Positions 1-10,900 of a stretch of 64,000 nucleotides of DNA are shown in pieces. The stretch spans positions 24,386,538-24,450,537 of the forward strand of contig NC_053150.1 in the NCBI RefSeq assembly GCF_016808335.1, given 5' to 3'. Origin of the DNA: Panicum virgatum (Eukaryota; Streptophyta; Magnoliopsida; Poales; Poaceae). The notes beneath the pieces were generated by a model. It had not been told where the DNA came from, searched no databases, and saw only the letters and a list, made by a program, of their open reading frames with translations. Every line of letters starts with the position of its first letter. The first letter of the stretch is position 1. Made by a program: the position numbers and the translations under genes.

Positions 1-2
1 GC

Positions 3-1102
3 CGGCTTAACAAGTCTCTCTATGGTCTGAAGTAGTCTCCACGGTCTTGGTACTCTCGGTTCGCCACGTTCTTGATGACACTGGGGTTCACCGAGGCCAA
101 GTCTGACATGTCTCTCTTCATCTACCGCCGTGGGGATGAGACTGCATATCTGCTGCTATATGTCGATGACATTGTGCTCACAGCTTCCAGTCAGCAGTTG
201 CTTCAGAGTGTCATCTCCTCTCTGCAGCAGGAGTTCGCTATGAAGGATCTCGGTCAGCTCCACCACTTCTTGGGCGTCACTGTTGAGCCTCGCCCGTCTG
301 GTCTTCTCCTTCACCAGCGGCAGTACGCCCTCGATATTCTGGAGCGGGCTGGTATGACTGATTGCAAGCCCTGCTCCACTCCTGTCGACACTCAGGCGAA
401 GCTGTCTGCTGATCTGGGTGATCCGGTGGCTGATCCTACGGCCCACCGGAGTCTGGCCGGCGCGTTGCAGTACCTCACCTTTACCAGGCCGGACCTCACC
501 TACGCTGTCCAACAGGCCTGTCTCCATATGCATGATCCCCGGGAGTCACACCTTGCTGCGCTGAAGCGTCTCCTCCGGTACGTCCGTGGCACTGTGGACC
601 TCGGCCTGGTACTTCACCGCTCGTCCTCTGCTGAGCTGGTGGTCTACACCGACACTGACTGGGCTGGCTGCCCGGACACTCGTCGCTCCAACTCCGGCTA
701 TGCCGTCTTCCTAGGCGGCAACCTGGTCTCCTAGTCGTCCAAGCGGCAGCCGGTTGTCTCCCGCTCCAGTGCCGAGATGGAGTACCGGGCTGTCGCTAAC
801 GCGTGGCGGAGGCGTCCTGGCTATGACAGCTCTTGGCGGAGCTCCACAGTCCGCTCGCCAAGAGCACGCTCGTCTACTGCGACAACGTCAGCGCCGTGTA
901 TCTCTCCACCAACCCCGTTCAGCATCAGCAGACGAAGCACGTGGAGATCGACCTACACTTCGTGCGCGACAGAGTCGCCATCGGCGACGTTCGGGTACTC
1001 CATGTCCCGACTACCTCCCAGTTTGCTGACATCTTCACCAAGGGGCTGCCCTCCTCGACATTCTCGGAGTTTCGATCCAGCCTCAACGTAGCCGGTGGCT
1101 AG
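3..1102 (+). pseudogene. Ty1/copia pol remnant: reverse transcriptase C-terminus and RNase H
   Basis: The reading frame has the copia RT core YVDD (codons near 160-172), the connection region and the RNase H part (DTDWAGCPDTRRS, later the TKHVEIDLHFVRD motif), ending at TAG 1100-1102. It is broken. TAG at 33-35 replaces a codon in the KSLYGLK-SPR motif, TAG at 732-734 sits where the family has Trp, and a one-base loss near 801 shifts the frame. After the shift, a TGA near 824 lies in the old frame. The first two stops and the TGA are consistent with C-to-T decay. In life this enzyme copies retrotransposon RNA inside virus-like particles. The 5' part of the element lies left of the window. I am sure of the superfamily and not of the lineage. 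Confidence 0.93.
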
Positions 1103-1141
1103 TTGTGGCTGCGGGGGGGTATTTGCCCTTTGTTCTCTCTT

Positions 1142-1259
1142 CTTGTCTAGTCTTGAACACCGCTGCGCCGGTAGTTCAGACTGCAGGGGGTGTTAGCTTT
1201 CTTGTTGTCCAGTCTTGAACACCGCTACGCCGGTAGTTCAGACTGCTGGGGGGTGTTGG
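1142..1259 (+). repeat. Tandem duplication covering the copia polypurine tract
   Basis: Two copies of about 59 bp start at 1142 and 1201. Both contain CTTGAACACCGCTRCGCCGG, then GTAGTTCAGACTGC, and each ends in a G-run followed by TGTT. Only the second copy runs into the LTR sequence. The duplication therefore gave the element two candidate plus-strand primers. Confidence 0.85.
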
Positions 1260-1401
1260 AGTATATTGAGCCCATGTGTATAGAGGCCCATTTAGAGGCA
1301 CATGTATAGGTTCTATATATACCCACCCTTCTAGGTTTGAAGGAATATAGCAATTATTCCCGTCATTAGATAGAACACCTCCCTTTCTGTTATTTGTTAC
1401 A
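1254..1401 (+). mobile_element. Copia 3' LTR (about 148 bp)
   Basis: It starts with TGTTGGAGTATATTG directly after the polypurine run CTGGGGGG. It contains a TATA-like stretch (TTCTATATATACCC, about 1310-1323) and ends near TTATTTGTTACA. The right edge is judged only from the TG...CA form, because the partner LTR is outside the window. Confidence 0.6.
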
Positions 1402-1522
1402 TGTGTTAGAGTTTGTGCCGATTACTTCTGCTTCTGGTATTTTTTTTGTTTTTTTGTTCTTGAACGACGCAGGAGGACTGCATGTCATTTCATTTAAGGA
1501 ATGGTTAGAAAAACCTCAGCCC

Positions 1523-4046
1523 TCAGTACAACAGACCCACTAGCTTGCTACTTACAAAAAACAAGCTGTGACCAAACTGTGACCCAAAGCCAACCAGGAC
1601 ATAGAGGGCCTGTTGTAGCGACCTATCGAGGAGCTCTTTGAGCTTGGTGGCTCCTGCCAAGCACCAATGCACACATTCACTAGACAGCTTCTGCAGGAGC
1701 ACCTGAACATGTGGTCTCACTCCCTCGAATACACGAGTTTCAATGCTTCCATACTTCCCACATGACCAGAATGATGAGAGAGTTTAGGCCCTTTCGACGA
1801 TCCTTAGGCACAGACTTGATAGTAGAGCACCACCAAGCAAAAAACTGGTTGTCGGGGTGGCAGGCCAGGCTATGACCAGGTTCAGGTGTTGAGAGATCAA
1901 TGACCAGACTTGCTGGGTGAACACACACATGAGAAGGAGATGCTGGGCTGTTTCCTGGTCCTGGTCACAAAGTGGGCAACCTGCCTGATAAGGCAAACCC
2001 CTCTTGGCTAGGCTATCAGCTGTCCAAATGCGTCGTCTGATGGCCAGCCAAAGGAAGTAGTTACACTGCAATGGAGCCCAGCTCTTCCAAATGGGTCTTC
2101 AGGGTGGGAACCTGATTGAGCCAACAAAACAGGTTGCTAAGCTGATTTGCTTCTATAAACTCCAGATTGATTTAACTTCTGTCTAAACTGATCGTGGATG
2201 CCCTGCTGCAAGACCACTCCATCCAGTAGGCCCCAAACCCAGCTTCTGTTCTGAAGTGCTTGTGCTACTGTTCTAGAATTAACCACCCACTTTGGTATTG
2301 CTCTTAATAAATTAGGAGCCAATTCCGCCATAGTACTTCCATTTAGCCACCGATCTGTCCAAAAGAGGATAGACTCTCCATTGCCAACCACTGAATCAAC
2401 CGCCATATCAAACAGTGCCTTTGCTTTCGCTGGCACCTCGATTGGGAGACCAGCCCATGGTCTGTTAGGATCTGTTTTTTGCATCCACAGCCACCGGATC
2501 CGTAGGGCCCATCCGAAGAACTCCAGGTTAGGAATGCCCAGACCGCCATATTCCAGAGGCTGTTGTACTTTTTCCCAAGAAACAAGACAGTTTCCTGCAT
2601 TAGCCTTTTCCTGCCCTTTCCAGAGAAAATCCCGATGCTTCTTGTTAATGGCTTTAATTACCCACCTCGGAAGATCCAAGGCAATCATCATATAAGTGGA
2701 AGTGTCTGTCAGGCATCCCGGTCGGTGATCGTGATCTGCAATCTTGTCAACAAGAGGTAGGAGCACATCTTTGGTAGGTTTTCTGATGGTGAGAGGTAAA
2801 CCGGGATATTGGCATGGGAAATTTTTTATTGTGTGAGCCAGATGCTTAGCTGTGTGCTGCAAGTCCTCCTCAGAGCAGTGAATTGGGTATGTAGAACTTT
2901 TAGACAGGTTGGTATGGAGACCAGAGGCATGCCCAAACAAGTCAAGTAAAAATTTCATAACCTCGAGGTCGTTGCTTGTGGGGCGCAAAATTTCATAGCC
3001 AGAGGCTCGATGTGTAGTTTGCTGAACAGCAAGTGGTTGCAATAGCTGCTGTTGGATAGCATACTTGATCAACGAATTCAGCATGTCCGTCACTAAAATA
3101 AATAGCATCAGGGAGAGGGGATCCCCTTGTCGGAGACCATGATGGTGGAAAATAACATCACCTGGTGTCACATTTACTAGTATCTGTGTAGATGAGGTAG
3201 AGAGTAGCAGGCAGAGCAGATTGCACCATCTTCTACCGAAATGCAAGTGTTGTAGGACCTCAATCAAGAAGGGCCAAGAGACTGAATCAAAGGCCTTGGA
3301 CATATCCAATTTGAGAAGGATATGGGCTTCTTTCTGTGCAAGGCCTTAACCATCTGCTGTACAATGAGAAAATTATCATGGATGCTTCTCCCCCTGACAA
3401 AAGCACTTTGGTTAAAGAAGGGGTCAGGTTGGGCAACTAGGGGCTAGTCGATTGGCCATGATCTTGGTCACCAGTTTTGCAATACTGTGACTTAAACTTA
3501 TGGGCCTGAAATCCTTGACCAAATAGCATCTGGTTTCTTGGGGACCAAGGTGATAAAAGCTGTGTTGAGCAATCTGAGTCGAGCCACATGACCCTGCTGT
3601 ATTACTGAGAGGGCTGACATGATATCATCCTTGATTATGTGCCAACAAGTTCCGTCAGGGGCCCGGGCTTTATCAAGTGGCATACTCTTAACGGTGTCCC
3701 AAACCTCCTCTTTAGAGAATGATTCTTCTAACACTGAGAGGTCTTGATGCTGCAAGCCAATGGCCTCCAGATCGATGGTGTGTTCCCTCTCCTCCACAGT
3801 GCCCAGTAGATTTTCGCACAACTGCAGCTCTGCCTCTTGCTTGCCTTCCTGATCAATAATGATATGATCATCCACCAGCAATTTAGCAATGAAATTCTTC
3901 TTTCTGAACCGGGCGTGCTGATGGAAGAAGGATGTGTTCACGGCCCCTTCGTGGAGGTAGAGAATCCTTGACCGAAGGCGGACAATTGTGCGCTCAAGCG
4001 ATGCCAAGCTGAGGCAGTGGAGCTTTTCTAGGTGAGGATGTGGCAA
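1523..4046 (-). pseudogene. LINE ORF2 remnant: reverse transcriptase and C-terminal zinc-binding (zf-RVT) region
   Basis: In minus-strand order: 4046-3498 encodes the linker before the RT (ending VARLRLLNTAFITLVPKK). 3309-2137 encodes RT blocks with DMSKAFDSVSW and GLRQGDPLSLMLFILV. 2071-1784 encodes the zf-RVT part with CPLCDQDQETAQHLL. The frame is broken near 3330-3500 and again near 2100. The YADD active-site box expected after the LRQGDPLSP block is absent; the protein runs from HRASGYE straight into ILRPTSNDLEV. An endonuclease domain should precede 4046, but only about 200 bp separate this from ORF1. Target-primed reverse transcription by this copy is therefore impossible. Confidence 0.88.
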
Positions 4047-4107
4047 TCATCAGGTGATGAGGACAACCCAGCTTGGTCGAGGCCACATCTTCGGGAATAT
4101 ACAATTG

Positions 4108-4142
4108 GGGGGGGGGGAGGGGTGGGGGGGGGGGGGGGGGGG
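4108..4142 (+). other. Long G-tract at the LINE ORF1/ORF2 deletion junction
   Basis: Nearly uninterrupted G runs (GGGGGGGG A GGGG T G18 or more) lie where the LINE endonuclease domain should be. The run is G-quadruplex prone and may mark the deletion or an assembly collapse. Two GCGGCCGC octamers follow at 4145 and 4276. Confidence 0.6.
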
Positions 4143-4253
4143 GCGCGGCCGCTCCAGTGCAGGTGCGTGCAGGTGCATGGAGCGTTTGCCTCCCCCACCT
4201 GATCTGATGGAGCCAAAAGACTGGAGTCCGGCCCTGCAGAGAGACCATCCCGG

Positions 4254-6212
4254 CTAGTCATCGACCACTAGCCTAGCGGCCGCAGCTCCAGCCCTGGCAT
4301 CCATTGAAGAGATTTCCACCACCACCGCAGGGCAGCTTGTTACGCCATCGTCCGCCGCAACCGTCTTGGTCCCGTCCTTGAACAGACCAGTGTCTGGGGG
4401 TGATTGGGTTGTTGCGACCATGTCCGCCAAGACCGCTCTGGTCCTGTCCTCGGCCAGACCAGCGTCAAGAGGCAGCAGTGTCGGGTCTTCAGGGGAGAGG
4501 TGGAGGTGGAAGACCAATCTCCTCTATCACCGGGGCAAAGGCCACCTCCAATGGGACTCCACCCAGATGGATTTCCGTTGCAGCCTCTGATCCGATTGTC
4601 GCGTCAATGTTCGCCAATGTGGGAGAGGGGGCCTCGGGGCGGGAATCAATAGTAGTCGCAGCCTCCATGGGACCCGGCTTGACCACCTCAGCATGTGCAA
4701 CCAGGATCCCTACGACCACGCCCGCCGACTCTGCATTGAAGAAAAATGCCTGGGCCAGGGCGTCATTTGTTGGAACAAAAGGTTTGCATGCCTGGGGACT
4801 AAGCGCCACAACATCAAGGGCAGCGACCGGGTCCACCGAGGCACCATGGGCTCCTGGGTCACCGTGCATGAAGCAGCCCCATCCGTCGACGCAATAATAG
4901 GGGGCGCCGTCGGGCGCCCCCGGTACCACCTCCTACCGGATGCGGCATGTGTTCGAGTTGGGGGAGTTGGAATGCGGCGTCATTAATGCGAGCGTCGGAA
5001 CCCAAGCAGTCGGCCCTTGAAAGCGGCGCAGTCTTCAATGCACCAGGGGCGCCAGTGAGCGTGGTGCTCACCGCCGCCATCGCTGGAGGGAGGTTAGCAG
5101 ACGGGCCACTACGCGGTCTCCAGCGCTTACGATGACTATTTTCATCAGCCGAAGGTGGAGGAGACGGGGTATCATCCACTGTTGGTAACTGATTGAATAG
5201 TAACATCAAACATCCACCGAGTAAATGAGGGAACGTCTCACGATCCCCCGCCATTGGCGGCTCCATGATCTTCATGTCGACGCCCGCAGGGATGCGATCA
5301 GGGGACGAGCACCACGCGGCGACCCTGTAAACATCTCGACGCTCCTCCTAATCGGGACGAACTCCACTAATCCAGTAGCTCGAGTTGATGATTTATCCCA
5401 CAGTGCCCACCTCCAACCATGTGTCGGGATGTCGCGCAGCTCAATTTCGACAAACGGCAGCAGGCAAGCAACAAAAGACCGAAGGAACCGAGACCAGTGC
5501 TTGATGTGGAGACAATGGGAGGTGGAGATGATTGGCTGACCGCCATGGAACACCATCGTTGTCATCTCGTCCGGTAAGAACTGCAAGAAACTGGATGGGC
5601 CAAAAAGGCACATGACGAGATTGGCCTCCTTGATCCCGAAACACCTGGCAATCATAGCTTGGATGGATTCTGTCGAGTTGTTCAGGTAGTTTGCAAACGT
5701 CAAAACGACGAGAGCACGCGTGAGCTTGTCTTCATGCCTTGAGATTTGTTGGAATGGCTGATGATGCGCCGCGGCCGGCCCGGTCACCGTCATTAGAGAT
5801 CAACAGGATGCTCTCGCCGGAGATCTCGTCCGAGACGTCGTTGGAGCTAGAGGCCTGGGTTTGCCCCTCTGGACCACCGCCTGCAAAGCCCCGCTGCTCT
5901 CGTTTACTGCTGTGATGCTTGCGACCACCACCATTCTCCCCCGCCATCGCCTAGCCAGCCATGGAAGCTGTGTGTGTGTGTGGGGGGGGGGGGGACGTGG
6001 TGCGGACATTGGGGGCCAAGCCAGCTACGTCCTAGGGGGAGACGCTGCGCCGCTCGAGACGAGAACCCTCCTATGGCAAGTGTATTGCCGATGCCCAACC
6101 TCTTGACAATGGAAGTAGCAGGGCTGGAGCGGCAATCTATCGGTGGCGTGGCAAGAAGCAGTTGAAACACCTGGCCTGAAGATCCATGGGGACCAGTCGA
6201 GGAGGCAAGCAT
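4254..6212 (-). pseudogene. LINE ORF1 (gag-like, DUF4283-type) remnant
   Basis: The best piece is 5793-5272 on the minus strand. It contains a region like the plant LINE ORF1 RNA-binding fold: HIKHWSRFLRSF..LPFVEIELRDIPTHGW. Further fragments rich in Pro, Ala and Ser follow at 5275-4859, 4929-4489 and 4517-4254. Frames change between fragments, so it is decayed. An upstream piece at 6212-5904 may be the start. The order relative to ORF2 fits a complete LINE. The match is to a general pattern, so the exact family is an inference. Confidence 0.6.
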
Positions 6213-7269
6213 TCTAGCCGATTGCGCTCCAAACGAGTGCGGAGACTCTCTATTCGTCTAAATAACAAGTTTTCCATTTCTCAAGCCAAATAGATGGCAG
6301 TTTGGGTACATATATAGTCAGGCAACCTAGGGGTAGCTTGTTTGCTAAGCCAAGTAGCTAAAATAGAAAATAGCTAAAAACATAATCGGTGATAAGGTGC
6401 ACGTAGGCATGAACCACCCACAGACAAATTGGTCACAGGCACTACCAACATATTATTCTAATTTACCATCAGGACTTGTCTCTCTCCACCTTCCTCCAGC
6501 CATCGTCGTTCGACCTCTGTTCAGCCGGCAGTGCGCCAGACAAGATACTAGAGTTAGCCGGCGAGAGAGCCGCTTTGTGAGGAACTGGTGGTGGAGAAGC
6601 CCCACGAAGAAGGATAGTCTTGAAGGAGATAGTCACGGTGACAACGGAGCGACGTGAGGATGGTGAATTGTCGCTCCACCACTAGGCCTTGGAGCGTCCA
6701 GCTGCTACCTTCGGGGAGGAAGGGGATCAGGAGGAGTAACCCAACGTAGGGTTAGGGGAGGAGGCCGGGAAGAAGGGAGCCATGGCCGTGGGGGTGGCTG
6801 CCGTGGCCAGAGTGGACAACGGCGGGAGGCTGGAGGGAGGGGCAGCGTCGGGTGGGAGGGGAGGAGGCGACGTGAGCCATCACGTTAGTACTTCTGCTTC
6901 TGGTATTACTTTGTGCAAAGATGTTTCTGTTATTACTTTCCTTGTAGCATCAGCAACATGAACTTTTCTCAAGCCTAATAGGTGAACAAGTGCCAAAATT
7001 ATGCCATCATTTTTAAGGAAAACAATGCCGTGCAGGCTAGAGGTGGAACCCCCACGCACACACAAAAAAGGAATCAACTCATATAATATTGAAAAAAGCA
7101 CTACTAGGGTTGCCTGGTTCATGGTTCAGGCATGTGGGTTGCTGATTTCCATGTGCTTCTATCCAAGGACAGTTCTTTTGGTATATGCTACCCTTTCAAG
7201 TCCCTTTTTCCTGGCTCCTACAGTATCAGGTTTGCCCAAACATATTCATAACGCACCGAGTAAATAATA

Positions 7270-7453
7270 AAGGTCCCGTTTGGATCCAAGTGCTAGTAGG
7301 TGAAAGTGCTAAACTTTAGCAGTAGTATATCAAAACAGGAGTGCTAATAGGGTGGACTAAAGTTTCGCCAAGACTCAAAAACTTTAGCGAAGGTATGAGT
7401 GTTAATTGATGCTAAAGTTTAGCACTCAACTTAGTCCCTCCAAACAGGCTCAA
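7270..7453. mobile_element. MITE with CCGTTTGGA-type terminal inverted repeats
   Basis: The left end GGTCCCGTTTGGATCC and the reverse complement of the right end (GAGCCTGTTTGGAGGGACTA) match at the core. Inside, AGTGCTAAACTTTAGC is mirrored by GCTAAAGTTTAGCACT. This is a common grass MITE form (Tourist or hAT type). The target duplication is not clear. Confidence 0.65.
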
Positions 7454-7495
7454 AATCTAGTTTTCGTGTAAGTCCTCATATATTGTCTCATGGGG

Positions 7496-7923
7496 TTACC
7501 ATTGTATATGGTAGCTAAGCATTTTTTTTTAATTTTGCATTCTCATCCACTATTTAGGCTTTCTCCAATAAGCCATGATATTAGCTTATGCAACTTACAG
7601 GACCTGTCTATAGCTGACCTGTTTAGAATACCTTAGGTTTTACCTTCGTAACTGGGACTTCATAACATGGTGGCCTCAGAATGTAGCAGTTCAACATTTG
7701 TTCAGTTCATCTCTTGAAAGTGCTTGTATTAGATACACGTTAGTCGTTACATAAGTTACTTGCAGTTTGTTGCGTTGCTGTCTTGCTCATGTTTTTTCTT
7801 CTCTTCTGTCTGTTTCATTTTGGTTGGTTGACGTTTCATTGCTGGCATTTGTAGTGGCTATTTAATCTTTATGCCTCGTGTGTTCCTCTTGCTTATTCTC
7901 ATCTCATGTGTGCTTTATCACAG
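7496..7923. other. AT-rich intron sequence before the first visible formin exon
   Basis: No ORF or repeat structure is seen. It ends in a pyrimidine-rich stretch and CAG at 7921-7923, which is the splice acceptor of the first visible exon. No exon for the missing FH2 N-terminus was found between 6908 and 7923. Confidence 0.5.
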
Positions 7924-10900
7924 ATTGATCTTCGCCGAGCTAACAATTGTGGAATCATGCTTACCAAAGTCAAAATGCCACTGCCTGACCTAATGGTAAA
8001 ATGATGAGATAATATAAATATCTATAATCTTTTGAAACAATTTTTTTACTATGTTAATTACTTCATTTATTGTCTTTGTAATGTACTGAAAAATGCTTCT
8101 TATAGCTTGCTATGATTGTGGGTATGTATGATAATAGTTAAAAGCACTTTGTACTTGACATGACAAAGCTAGTAGGAATGGCTATTGTGTTGTGTTAATT
8201 GTCATCGGCACCTATTTGAAATAATCTGGAAGGAATTAAAAAGTGCATGTCATTGGTGTTCCTTTGGCCACTCAGTTACTTGCGCATGTTTGTTAGTAAC
8301 ACCAGCCTGTTTTTTGTTTTGAGCATAGAGTGCAATTCTGGCCTTGGATGATACTGTCCTGGATGCTGACCAGGTGGACAACCTTATTAAGTTCACTCCA
8401 ACTAAAGATGAAATAGAACTTCTAAAGGTTTAGGTCATCCAGGCTCTAGTCTATCTTTAATTAAATATGTTATTATAGTTGAAACCAATAATGTTTGGGA
8501 TATGATTATTAGGGTTACAAAGGAGATGAGCAAATACTTGGAGAATGCGAACAGGTGACTTCTTTTCTATAGTTTGCTTTACTTATTTACATCAAAAGTT
8601 AAATCTTGTATTGAATGTACATGCCTCTGTTGTGCGAAAAGCATCCCATTGAAGTCAGTGTTCCTTGATATCCATAATATGGTGATTCAAGGCACAAACA
8701 TATGAATAGTATGCTCATATGTCGATTCTGATGTACACCTTTCTGCTGCAGTTCTTCATGGAGCTTATGAAAGTACCACGTGTAGAATCTAAGCTGAGAG
8801 TTTTCTCATTTAAGATCCAATTTCGTTCTCAGGTTTGGCAATTGGCTCCTATTCTTGCTATCATGAACTATACTGTTTTGTTTTGTGCTTGTGATATTTG
8901 ATCTTTTTCTAACTATTTTCAGGTTTCGGACCTTAAGAGAAATCTGAACATTGTTAATTGTTCTGCAGAAGAGGTAGGCACTTGATATTAACTGAAAATT
9001 TATTGACACGTTGATATTAATTTCTTGTGTTTATCATGATGTCCATAGATAAGGGGGTCAGTCAAGTTGAAAAGGATTATGCAAACAATTCTTTCTCTGG
9101 GTAATGCATTGAACCAAGGCACTGCCAGAGGTAAGAAAAATTGTAAAATTGATACTTCCTGAGGAGCATCTGTTGCATCATCTTGTCTCCCATTTAGATT
9201 CGAGACATAATAAGTAAAAAAGAGTTGCCTTTCAATCACATCCAAAATTGTAGTGTAGCGATACCATTTCAGTAAGAGGATAAAGGAATGCAATACATGA
9301 TACTCTCATGTAAGTAAAATTCCATTCATGATTTTTCATGATATCTAGTTTATTTTTTTCTCCTTGAGGGCATGAGATAATTGGCTAGTGTAGTCATCAT
9401 AATGCTCATAACCCACATGTCAATAGTTACTGATAACTAGGCATTAGCTAAGCATCATTACATCTTCATGTAAAAAGAATATTGGTGCTAACTGGCTAGG
9501 ATTTTACTTTGCGAGATGACTTTATACTTTATCATGTCCAATGAAGCTTAGTTGGACTTGAGAACTGCTGCTGTAATTTGGGTGGTTCAGATTTCAGAAC
9601 ATTGCAGCTCAAATTACTATCCCTTCGCACCTGCCGTGAAGCCTAAATTGTAATTAATGTTTCCTTCTTAAATGGCTGTGCAACATCATATAGCCAGTTT
9701 TCTTTTGAAGGGATCAATATGTTTGCTTATTGCTTCATATATTTGTTGCGATGACAACTTGTATTTACTCGTCTATTTCTAGGGAGTGTTACAGTCCCTT
9801 TATTTCTGTAACCCTTGGGGAGGTACCCCTTTCTTCTTGATATAATGATGTGCAGTTCTCCTGTGCATTCGAGAAAAAACTTGTATTTACTCAAGTAAAT
9901 TTGTTATGCCTTAATTTTTTTCCTTGCGTCATACCTTTAAATTGCTTTTGCTCTTTATTCTTCGTGAACGCACTAATGTCTCCTTTGTTTTGTTGTAGGT
10001 TCTGCTGTTGGGTTCAGGTTGGATAGCTTGCTCAAACTAAGTGACACTCGCGCCCGTAACAACAAGATGACTTTAATGCACTATTTATCTAAGGTACCCC
10101 GATATTCAATATGTGTTTCCCTTTTTCAAACCCCTGTTCCATTGCACAACATCTATATTTGTGAAATACCCTAAGGCAGCTTAAGGTTTTCCTACTATGT
10201 AATTTTAAGTACAGCCTACTATCTTGTAATTATCAAGGCTAGCTCAACATTCTTGCTTTACATGCAATTTTGACAAAGAAACTTTCTCAATTAAACCTAG
10301 CCTTGCCTTCAGTTATGTGGTTAGATTTTTTTTTATTGGAAGGCACGAACAGGTAGCCAAGTATGAATAAATCTGGTTCAGAGTGCCCACTTCTCAAATT
10401 TAAGATATTTGTTTATGTGGATTGTTTCCTAATTGCATTTGTTATCCTACGACTGCTGCAAATTATTAATCAAGGGTAATTTCTTATTTCTAGTGTTTCA
10501 ATGCACTATGGGGACTGCATAACTTGTTTGTAGAAACATCAATATATGTTGGACCAACATAGAAATTTAGTTTTTAGCTAGACATGTTGTGTTGATGTCC
10601 TGCTTCGTGTTTCTATTTGCTATATTTATCTCTTATGCATGACTTTATGTTTAAGTAGAGCTGTAAACTTTACAAGTTTTGTTCTGTTTGCTTCCTAGAA
10701 ATTTATATTCCTAATTCATATGCTTGAATTGTGTAGTTATCCTGTTTGAGTCATTTTGCTGCAGGTGCTTTCTGAGAAACTTCCGGAACTTCTAGATTTT
10801 CCAAAAGACCTGGCTAGCTTAGAGTTGGCAGCAAAGGTGTACAATTGAATGTAGTTTTGTGCATCTGGTCATCTTGAATATTAATCATTAGTGATTTATA

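Larger units (their letters stand above)
1442..6888 (-). mobile_element. LINE (non-LTR retrotransposon) with 19-bp target-site duplication
   Basis: The direct repeat TACTTCTGCTTCTGGTATT is found at 1423-1441 and 6889-6907 and brackets the element. The minus-strand A-tail shows as T-runs at 1439-1457, followed by the 3' end common to grass LINEs (CGCAGGAGGACTGC on the plus strand). Going leftward on the minus strand are a GC-rich leader (about 6888-6240), ORF1 remnants, then the reverse transcriptase and a terminal zinc region. The element interrupts DNA between the copia LTR and the formin exons. It is internally deleted (see its ORFs), so it is dead, but its edges are intact. Confidence 0.88.

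Noticed and set aside
4108..4283. Two GCGGCCGC (NotI-like) sites near a G-run, possible cloning artefact
   Set aside because: Flanking DNA on both sides continues LINE-like sequence and there is no vector-like sequence; a chance GC-rich feature is simpler, although an assembly problem in the G-run stays possible.
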